From assembly GCA_964036155.1 (NCBI GenBank), contig OZ038422.1, positions 73,431,201 to 73,495,200 on the forward strand: a DNA stretch of 64,000 bases, read 5' to 3'. A model generated the notes under the pieces. The model was not told where the DNA came from. It did no database searches and saw nothing but the letters and a program-made list of their open reading frames with translations. Positions 27,012 to 39,468 of this stretch are shown piece after piece. The translations under genes and the position numbers were made by a program. This DNA is from Diploscapter coronatus (lineage: Eukaryota; Nematoda; Chromadorea; Rhabditida; Rhabditidae). Numbering within the stretch: the first letter of the stretch is position 1; each line of letters opens with the position of its first letter.

Positions 27012-27063
27012 TTCTTATTTATATCACTGACAATAAAGCTGGAACCGATTGAATGAGATAAAA

Positions 27064-28907
27064 TCAATCCATTTTCTGAGTTATCCGTAACCATAGAGTT
27101 ATCAATATTGCTGAAGCTGGAGCCAAGAATAGGACCTAGGAAATGAATGCAATTCTGATTAATTCTCAGAAATCGTACCTTTGACAATGAATACTGATCA
27201 AGTCTGAACGCACTGGCCAAATAATGGCTTGTACTAGAATATAATGTTCGATCTCTCATTACGATATAGACCAATCTCATCTGAATTTTTTGTCTGAACA
27301 AAATTTAGGTAATCAAGATAGCCCACCTTTTCGTCGCCGCAGCTATGCAAGACATCGTCGTGCATTAGAAGGCTATTCGTTTCAGAGAGCTAAAAATTGA
27401 ACGTTATTTTTTAAAGTGGGTAATTTTTGAAAATTTACCAATTTATCAGTTTCTCCAGCATGATAAAGTACGGCGAAAGTTAGCATAAACGCGGTGATGC
27501 AAGTCATCAGAGCTGACATCAATTGAAAGATGTTCAGGTTGAAGAACTGACTGAATATTGAGACTTCTCTGTGGAAAAGGTACTATGCGGTACCGGGGCG
27601 TTAAACCACACGGTAAAACAACTGCTCAAAACCGCCAACAACTGTCAAGCGGTACTGGCCAGTAGTGTTAAAAATAGGCAAAAGCCGCTGACAAGTTGTG
27701 TGTGATTTTGGCATTTGTTTTACTGCGCGGTGGTAAACGTCCCGGTACCGCACAGTAACTTTTTCGCTGAGTTCAATAGGAAAAAGATAGAAGTTTTCGT
27801 ACGCTGATAGAAGATACACTGAATTTACGATAATTAGTATTGAAAATATCGGGGCAACTGCGACGAATCGTCCTAGAAAATTATCGATTTTGCACACAAA
27901 AATAGATTTATAGTACCAAGTTTACAATTAGCTGATTCTATCAACTGAATGATATCAGATTGACGCTTACTGTACACATTGAAAGTGTTGCCTTGCTAAA
28001 TTTGAGTTATCTTTCTTTCAGCAATATTTAAAAAAAAAAAAATACCGTAAGTTGTTGAAGTCTCGAAGCATTAGCCAATTCGGCATTGTAATGGCGGAGC
28101 TCCCGATTGAGACATGATGTTACGAGGCAGAATAAAGCAGTGGCCAAGGAAGTGGCAAATACGCAAAGTAGTGAGACCAACTGCACCAATATTAGAAATG
28201 TGAAGACGAATTTCAGTGGGGAGCTGAAATTTCCATTTTGAATTGTCGGTTTTCGTGAAAGATTTACCTCTCTCGAGACCAATTGACTAAGGAAATAATG
28301 TGCTGAAGTACAGTCAAAAACCATGAAATCAACAAAATTATGGGCATTGACAGAAGTTGATGTTGAATTCGGGAATAGTCGTCTATAGCGAGCGGTGAAG
28401 TTATCTAGAATTGTCCTCAAATTTAAACTGCTCTTTGATAAGTCACGCACTCGAGAATTTCGAACTTTTCCCAGCGCGTCGATGAAAGAGTCGAAAAATC
28501 CCGAAGCAGTCCAGTAAATCAGTGATAAAGCAGAAACTAGCGAATAAAGTGAGAGAAAAATCTCCGAATTGGATATTGACCATGTCGTATCTAGGATCTA
28601 AATTTTCTGTGGAAAAACGATTCGTCCTCGACTTCAACTAACCTTCGTCTCATTAGGCACCCGAATAAACGATAAGAATATAACGTAGATCGCTATCGAC
28701 AGACACAACCCAACCGCGATAATGCTCAACAAAAATACCAAAGGTGAATTATTTTCGGCTCTCTTTTTAGACATATGCGCCATATTGAACCCGGAATACC
28801 TAAAGAGTTGTTTTTCAAAAGAAAATAAGTCTGGATAACCTCAAAAAATATCCAAATATGCCAAAAATTGGTGGTGTCGTGGTGACTGTTGATAGGGGTG
28901 GCTCCAT
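27064..28907 (-). CDS. Gustatory-receptor-like 7TM protein (Gr / GUR-LITE-EGL-47 type)
   Basis: Probable sensory receptor of the invertebrate Gr superfamily. Exons (coding order): 28840-28907, 28643-28799, 28046-28597, 27971-27995, 27749-27872, 27439-27568, 27327-27389, 27179-27280, 27064-27135; 430 residues, near LITE-1/EGL-47 length. Hydrophobic segments fit seven helices. The C-terminal part, with HYLASAFRLDQYSLSK before the last helix and a short tail, matches the usual Gr ending, and the loop with LNRELRHYNAEL fits the Gr intracellular region. An acceptor-like TTTTTTTTTAG lies just before the ATG. Oddities: a 25-nt microexon (27971-27995); a foldback element that overlaps the fifth intron and the end of the exon before it; and a 44-nt intron-like stretch inside exon 3 that must stay in to keep the frame. 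An alternative for the fifth intron is donor AAA|GTTACT with acceptor ATTCAGTCAG. Confidence 0.75.
27573..27766. repeat. Foldback (MITE-like) palindrome covering a receptor intron
   Basis: A long imperfect inverted repeat. The left arm starts near GGAAAAGGTACTATGCGG (27573), and the complement of the right arm starts GAAAAAGTTACTGTGCGG (27766 downward). Pairing continues through GGTACCGGG(G/A)CGTT and (G)TAAAACAA, about 80 bases per arm, around a short centre near 27660-27680. I see no clear target-site duplication. The intron predicted from frame is 27569-27748, so the element fills it and runs 18 bases into the upstream exon. Confidence 0.8.
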
Positions 28908-31525
28908 AGTATCCTAAAAAAAAATTTAACAAATAGAGTAAAAAACGAATTCAATTTTTTAGGTTAGCAGTGACTTATTGTTAGAAAAGACGTTCGGGGG
29001 GCGCGCGCGCGTAAAAATTTGACGTTAAGCCGACAGGTCGTACACGATAGAAAAGGGGAAGAAAGTGAGGGAAAAGAGACTGAAAAAGAATGACCATCAT
29101 TGGTAAACAAAGCGAGGCTGGGGGGAAGAGAAATTTGCAAGAAAAAGTCCGATCTGGACCTATGTGTGCAAGTTTCCTGGAGAATTAGAGTGTTCTAGAC
29201 TATAAGCGCGCTCCACCCCATACGACAAACATGGCATAAGCAGCAGGCGGGTCGCCTCTTCAGAGCGCAATGCGGAATTACGGACAAGTCAGAGGTCACA
29301 AAGGAAAGAGGAAATAAACAATAAACTTGAAATGTTTTGAGGGAAATGACTGAGTGGGCGGGATCAGGGAGAATTTCCAGAAATAGAAATTTAGAATATT
29401 AGCCGCAGTAGCTGCATAGCTGCGTGCTAGAGAAGATATGGATCGGCAACAATCCTTCACCATACATTTTCGTACAGCTATTTAGCTAATACAACAACTA
29501 CCACCATTTCAGGTTGCTAAGAATGGCAAATTTTATGAATTTTTTTTTTCGAAACAGCAAGCGTTCAATTTCCAAAAGAATGGATGTTTTTGTTGTGTCT
29601 CCAACAAAACCAGAAGATGTTTTGGTTTACGCGTCCCAAATGTAATCCTTTCTTCACGTTTTCGAAAAGATGGTTGTTCTTAACGCGTTTGGAGAGGCGT
29701 GCAAATTTGGGGGAAAATAAATCTATGAAATAATAGAAAAAAACGACCAAGTCCAAATTTCCTATTCAGGAAATAGCAGAGATCAATAAGCATAGTAAAA
29801 CATGGACTAGAACTAGAATACCGGTCCGGTTCGGACAATAGAAGTGAATGGGAAGGGAAATGATACTTCTACTTGCATGAATATGAATGTGAGCATTGTA
29901 TTGATCCTGGTCAGGGTTCTTTCAAAGTTGGCATATTTTGTGGGATTGGCTGTCATTTCATCACGAATTTCTTCACAGCGAACCATCTTCATTTCAACGA
30001 TTACCTAAATTTCTAAAAAAGTTTTTTTTTTTTAATTTAAAATTTCTTTATGAAATGAGATATTTTGCATGGTTTTAAAACTATTGAATTTCATGTAAAA
30101 GCGATTTGAAAACACTTTTTATTGGTTTTGGTGGTGGGGATCTAAAAATAATCTCGCTTTCTCGGAGTGAGATCTTATGGAGGTTAACACGCAACGAGAG
30201 GAACAACAAAATAGTAGATGGAATGTCTGAGTAGGCAAAGCGGGCGTTAAACTATGCTCCAATTCGAAACTACCGCACACCTTGAAATATACTGTAATTT
30301 GGAATGGAGAAAAGCGTACCCGAAAAAAAACAACAACAAAAACAAGGGGAACATGTGTTGATATTGATAAGAGATTGTTTGAGTAAAATTGCACGAGGAA
30401 TAAAAATTGCTGCTAAACGTCAGCCTCATTAGTCTATCTTCAACGATTTTCCTACTAGTGGAGGACTGGGAATAAATAAATTTAACTTAAAATGTCTTTT
30501 GAAGTTCAGAAAAAACTTCTTCTCAACTCTACGCATCTCATTAACACTACTCTCCTAAAACTCTATATAACTCAATAAAATTTCACTTTTTGGCGTTTCA
30601 TATCAAAATATACACACACACAAGTTTCGGTCGGGTGTAGAGAAAATGAATGAATGAATGAATCATTTTTTTTTATTATTACGTAAATTTTAGACGTTGG
30701 AAGAAAATCATCAGGCTCATTTTCTCTGCATCCGCCATTATTGATTTAGAGCACGAGGAAATGGTTTTGTAGGATTTTTGGGGGAAAATGGCAAGAAATA
30801 GACGAGTTGATGGGGGAACAAATTGAAGAATATAATTACACAGAAAAAGGCCGGGACTGAATTAGACTCCGTCCATTTTTTCAATAGTTACACAACTTCA
30901 ACACATCAACAAAGAGGGGAATAGCCGTTTCGGGGCTCGATCCTCATGGAAAGAGATCATTGGAAAAAAAAACAAAGTTCATGGAAGGCAAGAACGCGAC
31001 TCGATTAACTGAAGGTAGTGTGAAATTGCCCAATTAACCCAACACGCACACACACAAAGAACACGAGATAAATTGGCGCGAAGCCTGATTTATAAAACCA
31101 GACTCCGCTCCCAAAAATCAACAAAGCTGAAAGGATGAAATTTTGATAATTTTCAACACTCACACCCGAATGTGTTGAACAAAAGTGCAGACAGATAATA
31201 ATGATGAAAATTTCTATAGACAAAGAGTAAAAATGAGAAGAAAGGCTGATATTGATGACGTCAAGTTTGTGGATCTCGAATCTTCGTGTGATCACTTTTA
31301 GAACGTCAAAATTTACCTTATCTTCTCACCGAAAGCAAAAAATAATTGTCTAGAAAGGAACTGGAAATAATATAACAAAGGGAGAACAGCAAGAGGGGAA
31401 CGTAAAAGAAGAGGAACGGTCGGGTGAGCGTGTAGGTAGTAGGGGGCACGTCATCTGGGTCGGAGGGGGCGAGGATTATGGTAGCGTCGGATTCAGAATC
31501 CTGACGACAACGACGATGTTTGACA
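28908..31525. other. Intergenic spacer between receptor 5' end and Headcase 3' end
   Basis: No gene recognised. It contains a GC dinucleotide run (about 29000-29011), a relatively GC-rich block at about 28990-29450 just upstream of the receptor that may be its promoter region, a CA run near 30612-30622 and an AATG microsatellite (30645-30663). The right-hand end probably holds the Headcase 3' UTR. Confidence 0.4.
30645..30663. repeat. AATG microsatellite
   Basis: About four and a half tandem copies of AATG in non-coding DNA. Confidence 0.7.
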
Positions 31526-34500
31526 TCATCCTCGAAAGCTGCCGCCGATCGCAGCCAAGAAATCGAAATCGTCCAACTCATCTGGCTCGCCGTTGGACAC
31601 TTGGGCCTTGGAAGTCCTAAATTATATTTCTTGAAACATTTCTCAACTTTTTCAAGCAAAAATCAAGTTGTTAGTCGCCGATTGGATATTTTCGTTTAAA
31701 AATTTAGAAAAAAGAAGAAAGCTAATAAGGAAGCTCTTCGAATTTGAAATAATCGAAATTTTCAGGAAATGTTTCAAAGTTTTCAAACTACAAAATGTAA
31801 AAATGATATTTGGATACAGATGCGAAAAGATATGCTGAGAAAGAGAAGTTCAATAAAATCCTTTTACCATCCAGGCAAGTGGACGAAGGCGTAGACGGTC
31901 TCTCCCAGGAGCCAGTTCCTTCCACTCCACGGATCCCAGTACGGTAGAGTTCCAATTCCAGGTAGGTAATATCCCTCTGCAAAAATCGTTATTATAAGAA
32001 AGTCAATAAGATGCTCGCGTTCCAGGTAAGCAATATCCTTTAAGAAAAAATGATTTTCAATTTCTTTTCACCGTCTGTTATTAGATTTTTTCCTTCGAAA
32101 TTTCAAATTTCCTATGAAAAATTATTTTTCAGACAATTTCTTTCAAAGGCTATATTATTTGGAAACTTCATATCTTCAAGCCAAGCGAAATAGAAAAGAA
32201 TATTTCCCTACACTATTTCGCATAGTTTAGAGGGGCTTGAGGTTTCCAATTAGCCTTTTTTTAATATTTTTTCTCGAGAATGTTATAAATTTTCGAGAAA
32301 ACGGTCTACTCACCCACTTTGGAAGATCTGGACCGGTTGAATTTGGGCGTGGTCTGGTAGAGACCTGGAGGGGGAGAGATGATTGACTGACTGTTAAGGG
32401 TGCTCCTGAAAAATTTCAAATCGCAATTTTCCCAGGAAACATTTTTTTATTTTCTTCCCAAAATGTGGGAATAAAACTATAATGCTTGGGAGGAATATTT
32501 ATCCTTTCCCCCTGAACTTACTGATTCTCGTTCTCCACCACTTGGTCCGTTTTATCGATGCCACTGTCAGGAGACGACCAGGCGTAGGCCTGAGAATATG
32601 TTACTTTCGAATCAAACTATTACATATTTTCCCTCGAAGTTGATTTATTCAAGCAATTTGTTAGCGACAAATTTGTAAGGACTTTCCATAAAATGAATTT
32701 TCAGCTAGAAAGCTACAGCAGTCTCTACGAAAATAGAATCTTTTTAAAATGATATAATCTAAAAAAAAAAAAACGACTCACATTTGGAGACGTATAATCA
32801 GTGTGGAATGGCAGCATGTCGAAGGAACTGTTTTCACCATTCAGAAAAGAGCTACCGCAGCCTGTCTGGAAGAGCGACGACGCCGTTGGAAGTTGACGTG
32901 CTGAAGTTTAGCATCTTAGAATTTGACGTCAAAGATAAATTTCAAATAGTTTTACCTGGAGTCTTTTGAATGTTCTGAGTTTGAGTCAGCGGTGGACGTA
33001 TCGGAGTCTTGGGTTTGTCGACGGCCATCTGAAATTCTCTTGAAAAATTAAAAATCTTTCATCAGGTATTTTCAGAAGTGGGAAAAATTATAAAAAAAAA
33101 AAAAAGATTGAATTTTTAAAAATTACGAAACTCAAAATTTGACACTCACCGATGTTATGGTTGCCTTCTTGATGGCGGACGCATATGATTTGACGCTAGG
33201 TGCGTTGGCCGACGTCCCATTTGCATTGATAGCGTTTGGAGGTGGGGTGGGGTTGGCAGAAGAAGGTGGGGAGGAGAGCTGAAACAAACAAAAAATTTTT
33301 AAAAGTAGCCTTCTTTATTTTTCAAGGTACCATTAGCAAAAATGCATTATAAAGTTTCTAAATTGTTTCAATTTGAGATCCTTTGAAATTATTCGATACC
33401 TTTACCAAAACGTTCTAAGACGTCATTAAAAATCTTCATTTGATACCGTTTTGAAGCTTATCTTTTTATTCTAATTTTTGTGAAAACGAGCATTTCAAGA
33501 TGATTAGAATTTCTTTTCAGAAATATTGGCTTCAATTCCTGTGAAACTTACGTCCGAAGGCACCACAATGAAGTCTGACTCTTTGGATGGCTCGGGGAAC
33601 TCTGGAAATGAAATAAAGTTTAAAATGAAACTACAAATTAAAATAAAATAAAATGACCAGCATAGAGTTGACTCGGTGGTGCTCCGTAGAACGAGGGATA
33701 GCCACTGGATCTGATTGAATCGCCAAACTGAGAGTGCAAGCTCGTGGAGAACGGGGTCGGGTCGAGATCGGGTAAATCTGCGAGTTTTTTTTTTTTTTTA
33801 AATAAAAACTTAATTCAAATTTTATATCATCTGGAAATAATAATAAATTGCGTATTTTTAAAAGACATTTTTTAAATTATTGATTTTGAGAAGAGAACAT
33901 TCCAGTCTTGATAAAAATAATGGAGAAGATGATTTTTTCTCCAAAAAGTTAGAAAAATTACCCGAATCGTGTAACCACCCCTTGGGAAGCGTGTAGCGCG
34001 AGTTTGTCTTGGAGCTGGAATAGCGGTAGGTCGATGAAGAGCCCACAGACGAGGTGGACAGATCACGACGCTCCGAGCTGTTCTTTTGGCGCCTCAAATT
34101 ATCTATTTTATTTTGATTTTTAGATTAGGCTTATTTTGCCTTTATCTTTCATTAGAATGTTAAGGTACCCTGATAATATAAGTGGTCTTGAAACATAAAG
34201 ATAAAGTTTCGGATGGATTAGATCAGAGGTAACCAAAGTAAATTAGAAATTCGAAAATCTTAAAACTTGTGAAAAATTCTTTCTAATTTCGCAATTTTTG
34301 AAATCAATCATTTCCCAAAACGTGCTCCTAACCTAATATGCTCCCTGGACTCCCTTTCATCTTGGATGACAGCGTGGTTGACCGGTTTGCTCATCGAGTA
34401 GTTCAGCTTCGGCAGGTTCTTTTCCTTTTTCTTCTTCTCCACAGGATGTTTGGCTGCCTACAAAGTAAACAATTGATTTCTTTTCAAAATTTATTTAGCT

Positions 34501-36797
34501 TATTCTCTAAAAATTTGTTTCTTTTTTAATTTTTGATCGCTTTTCAGCAATTATCGCTCTTTTCTTTCAACTTGCCTGTTTTCTCTCCTCCAATATTTTG
34601 CTCTTCTCTAGCGAAGTGTCCTTGCACGTGTTGCCCAGCCCACAGCGACAACGGCACAGCTGAAAATCGTGATCTCTTTTTGAAATTTTCGATCTCTTTC
34701 AAAATCCAACCTTCGCTATAAGACTTTGGCCTTTCTTTTCCCAAAGATTCATTTCTCTTTGTTGTTCAGTCCAACCACGAGCGGAGCCTGAAATTTTGCA
34801 TGCGTCTGGAAAAAATCTCGGAATGGAATTTAACCATTATTCAACCTACAAATCGCCATCATTACACCATTCCATCTAATTTCAATCAATCCTAACTAAA
34901 TCTTTGAAAATCCAACCATAGCAATACATTTTCTAAAAGAAACTACCGGAGTTGCAAATTTTACACCCGCGGGTACCCCCATGATTGAGATAGTGTCTTA
35001 TCAAGAAAGGAAAAGGGCAGGTCTTCTTTTCGTCTCTCGAAAAAAAACAATTTCGCTCATGCGGATACCAGCGGGTGTGAAAATTTATAAGTCTGAAAAT
35101 GGCTTGCCAATCTAATTTAAATAAAAAAATCGTTTTTTAAAAATTGAAAATTTACCCAAAGTGGCGAGGATTTTGAGTAAATGTTGCTCTAGGGCTTGGC
35201 AACACTCTTTGTGGACAGGCACGCCCTGAAATCCTATTAATCAGGATCAGTTTTAGCCATAGGCTCGATATGTTAGTAGATTTTTTAAATCTACAATTTG
35301 AGAATTTGAAAAATCTGATACCTTGAACTCGCACTTGGCGTTCGTGCACGCGAAAAAAACTGTATCCTCGTTCGGCTCACAGGGCTTGCCTGAAAATAAA
35401 TATTTCTTCGTTTAAAAAATTATTTTGTACGTTAAAAAATCAAGAGTTTGAGGAATTCAATGAAACTAATCGAATCACTCTTCTTGCTTTGCTGAAAATC
35501 ATTATCATTGTTCCGAAAAATAGACTTTTCTTCTAGTTAATCCAAAATTTCTCTTTAATTTTCAATATCAATTTATCCGATGGTGCTTTGCGTTACTGTA
35601 AATTCACAAGAAAAAGGCTTTTTTGACAAATAACCTTCAAGGTCATTTCGTCGTCTTTCGACATTGAAAGTTAAAAATAGCCAATTCAAGAACACCAAAA
35701 TTGAAAAGTACCCAAGTTTACAGAAATGGTATCCTCTGGTCCGAAGTGGTAACTGCATTGTCAAAACTAGTATTCTTTGGCATCAAAAACGTTTACATTC
35801 CGGTAATCTTGGTAACTCGTACCTTTGTGGCAGTCGATGGGAGCTGCAATGGGGCAGCCCTTGATTTCATTGTTCTGGAGGTTCTTGTGGCCCGTGCCCT
35901 TTACCATCTGTATTTTCGTCTGGCTACTTCCTTCTGAAAGAAATGCAGATTAAAAGCGTTCCACACGTCTGCAATTTTTTGAACTTTACAAAAATGGGGC
36001 ATACTTTTCGGGGCTAAAAATTAAAAAAAAAAAAAAAAAAGTTCACTTTGAAAAACTGCAGTAAAATGACAGAATTTTCTACTAAGATAAGATAATCACT
36101 AAGAAATTCGGAAATACCTATAAAGTTAGGAATATTAACCATGTTCAACAAAACTAGGGATTAGAATTATTTGGAACTCTCCCTGGACAGTATGATAAGA
36201 AGACGTGGTTATAGCTTATCCACCCCTTTTCGCCCTGCCACTCTGATAATCACTTGCTTATCACTTACCGAGAAAACACTAGACGTCTCTCGGCTTAAAG
36301 AGGAAATTGAAACAAGTCGGAATGTGAAATTTTCGCCCCGGGGTAGTTTCATTTCCTTCGTTTCAAGAAATGTGTAAATTTATCGGATTATTAGCTTTTT
36401 CCAATAAACGAGTAGGTTTGAGGTGAACAATAAAACCATTAAAGAGGGAATTCATGAAATCTTTTTGGATAAAATAGTATTTGAACCGCAGCAAAGAATT
36501 ATTATTCTTGAGGGAGAGGTGCTGAAAATTAAAGCTATTTGTAAAATTCGGATTTCTGTAGAAAATTTGTAATAATTTTTTTAAGTTTTAAAATTCTCAA
36601 ATTTCAAGGATATTTGAAATCCGAAATTCCGTAAATAAATTTTTAATTTCAGGATTTTTCAAAAGCATTCTTCATGGGATATATAAATCCGGATCTCAAA
36701 AGTCCAAAAATTTTCGTTTTATTCCACCTGTTTGATTTGCAGCCGAACTGCTCTTGCCAGAGCCCTTCCGAATCTTCTCTATCTTCTGTTTTCCCAT
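31526..36797 (-). CDS. hdc: Headcase / HECA homologue
   Basis: Conserved cytoplasmic cysteine-rich protein; in flies Headcase limits growth and proliferation of imaginal and progenitor cells, partly with Unkempt. Exons (coding order): 36728-36797, 35823-35933, 35322-35389, 35156-35225, 34711-34787, 34576-34659, 34333-34457, 33962-34092, 33658-33777, 33552-33601, 33150-33278, 32956-33028, 32782-32900, 32522-32589, 32314-32405, 31868-31976, 31526-31616; 528 residues, close to human HECA (543). The N-terminal Cys/His block is clear: GCPI..PIDC, FACTNAKCEF, VHKECC, then GWTEQQREMNLWEKKG and CRCRCGLGNTC. A long Ser/Pro-rich middle leads to a conserved C-terminal block around PYWDPWSGRNW. The sixth intron is GC-AG. 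The ATG chosen (MGKQKIEKIRKG) sits in a frame left open upstream, so an N-terminal extension is possible. Confidence 0.9.
34458..34575 (-). other. GC-AG intron in the Headcase gene
   Basis: On the minus strand the donor reads CAG|GCAAGT, the classic GC-donor consensus, and the acceptor is TTTGTAG. Phase 0 on both sides. Confidence 0.85.
34956..35086. repeat. Short inverted-repeat (MITE-like) element in a Headcase intron
   Basis: Terminal inverted repeats of about 22-24 bp: AAATTTTACACCCGCGGGTA at 34956 and its near-complement at 35063-35086, which reads AAATTTTCACACCCGCTGGT on the other strand. The 131-bp element sits wholly inside the intron 34788-35155. Target duplication not clear. Confidence 0.7.
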
Positions 36798-39468
36798 CGT
36801 CGTTGTTGTTGTTGTTGCTTTTGGTGTTGATTGTGCAGAGTTGCCGACAAAGTGATTGGATGGTGTGATGACCACCTGAAACTGAAAATTTTCAAGAAAA
36901 AATGACGTTATTTGGAAAATTCACCGATTTTCACAGATCATTAATTTTCAAGTTCAGCTGATTAAAATTTTTTTTCAGCTCAAAAAGCACGAACTTTGAA
37001 AATTGATAGCCAGTAAGCTGGGCGAACTCCCAAAGAAAACGAGAAAAACTCAATCATTTTCATGGATAATCATCAAGAAAGAAAAAAAAATCAAGTAAAG
37101 GCGAGATGTTGCGAAAAATGAGATTCGAATTGCAAGAATTCACGATGAAAAATCGATATTCTTCGAATGGGCTGAGTGAGGTGTAAATTGCGTGAAAAAT
37201 GTTGAAATGCTCAGGGAGCGGAGGAAGGTACGATCTAATCTCGATTTTGATTTATCAAGACATCAAAGTGCGCAGTTGCATAAAATTCTGCATGATTTTC
37301 CGGATGACTGGATGAAAATGAGTGGATGATGACAATATTACCATTTTCGCAGAAAAGTAAAGAGGCCAATTAAAATCCTCACTGATTTTATCGTCATGCG
37401 CCAAAATGACAGGTGGTTGAGTGAAAAATGGGCGGTACGTTTCGAAATTTTTCGAAAATCGATAACCGATACACGAAAACACTGAAAGTAACGAAAACTT
37501 GCAGATAAACCAAAATCAATCGATGCCCCGCGAATTTTAGTGGTTTTCAAAAATCGGTTGAAACTTATGTGTGAAGTTGAAAAATCGCGTTTTTTCTTCT
37601 ATGATAAAATGGATCGATCAATTTACCAGGAAATGGGTAGAATATGCGAAACAGGCACATAAACCCATTGCGCAACTAAACCGTTCGAAAGATACATTGC
37701 CAGCTTTTCACTCTCTCTATATGCCTCAACATGTGGTAGTGTGGGGCTGATTGGGTTAATTGTACAAAAGCGATTGGATTACCACTTTTTCTGATATACA
37801 GGTCACCAAAATTATGGCAGGACAATGATAAATTGACAAATCGCGGAGAACAATGATTGTTTATGGGTTAAATCGAGGGTGAAATGGGCACAGAATGAGC
37901 CATGAGTGCCATTACATAGGGGGAGCAAAAGCATTGAACCCGCCGGCCACGACCCCTTTGTACCATCCGCTAAGTAACTTGTCGCCACATGACAGAGCAG
38001 AGACCGGGCAAAAACGACTGAGATTAATGACACCCGAATCTGACATATGTGAGAGTGGTGGTGGTAATGAGGAATGGATAAAATAAACACGACAAGAATA
38101 AACAGTACTTAGGGCCTCTAAGCGGATATGCGAAAGCGCATTTCGAAGTAAATTTTTTAGCAGAAAGATAAATTGGGCTGCATAGGATTTTTATGAAGAA
38201 AAAAAATAAAAATTTCGACCAAAAGAAATCGCACAAATCTATTGCCCACAATGAACATTTTCGCAAACGAACTTATGGCTTGTGCGCGGTATTTTAACCT
38301 GATTATCTGATTTGTTGCACACTGCCATTTTATCAGGTTTATCGTTGAACTAGATAGTGCTATTTGAGATATATTGGGCCTTTAGGGTACTTGCTTCTCA
38401 AATTTCCACCGTTATTTTGATACTCATCAGAAAATAATTAATTACGATAATTAAATCAGTTAAAAGCGAGACAATTTTTATAGGTAGCAAAATTCTCCAG
38501 TTTTCTATATCATACAAAAATTTCGATCAATTTGGATAGAAAGTAAAAAAACTTCTTTGTAACAATATTGGCCAATTTATTTGGTACCCTCGGTAGAAGT
38601 GATAAAGATAGGTTCTTGAAGCGGATTTTTTCTTTTAAAAATTGAAACCAAGTTTTGGACAAAAAATTGTATCGTTCATTCAGTTTCTCCTAACGAATGG
38701 ACGCAAAATGACTAGGGGGTACAAATCGAGTCTTTGTCTGGTCAACGTTTAAGGTTAGCCGAAATTTTTGCAGATGTGCCCCATCAAATACCATCAGGCC
38801 TCACCCACTGATTACATGAAATCGTGTGCTTCAAGGTTGTCTGGCACCTCCCCTCGTGAATATTTAAACAAATGTTTATCTAAAACGGTTTTCCGCAGTT
38901 CATTTCTGATCGCAATGGGACATTTGGGCATTTCCAGTCGAACAATACTCGAAAATCGTCAAGGCCACTCCCCAGGAAATTCATTTGCATGTTGATTTTC
39001 TTGGTTCTACTTTGAAACATTGCGAAATCCAAGTGGGAAAAAATCGTTTCCGGCGAATTTTTTTTTTTAATTTCGGTTTCGAGGATTTTTGGCCTAAACT
39101 TTAGTGGTGGCTTCTCGAAAATTCGACTTGTTCCGTCGAAAATCGAGAAATGCGAGCAAGGACAAGGTGGTCGAATGTTTGAACGAACGCGACGCGCTAA
39201 ACGCAGGTCTGCGAGTGTAAATAGAAACGCAGAGATAAAGGCGCACACCACCGATTGAGAAATGCGTGATTCATCCGCGTCACCTCGGACGATTTCATTA
39301 TTTTCATCACCTTAACAATTTCGGATTTTCTGCATTTATTTTGACCCAAATCTCGGCTTTATCTCGAACTTTTCCGTTATTTTTCGACTTCCCCTCGATT
39401 TTTGTCGATTTATTGCGAAATTCGTGATTTTCGAAGATCGTTGAATTATTTTTATTTTCCTAGGAAAG
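36798..39468. other. Divergent promoter region between Headcase and IST1
   Basis: About 2.7 kb shared upstream of two genes pointing away from each other. I find no coding exon that joins either gene in frame. An acceptor-like TTTTCAG on the minus strand near 36887-36893 could be the trans-splice site for Headcase. No other gene seen. Confidence 0.4.

Noticed and set aside
27601..27897. 98-codon minus-strand open frame running through the foldback element
   Set aside because: Only its first part is a real exon; the rest is translation of the palindrome and ends in a stop, while the true gene continues beyond after splicing.
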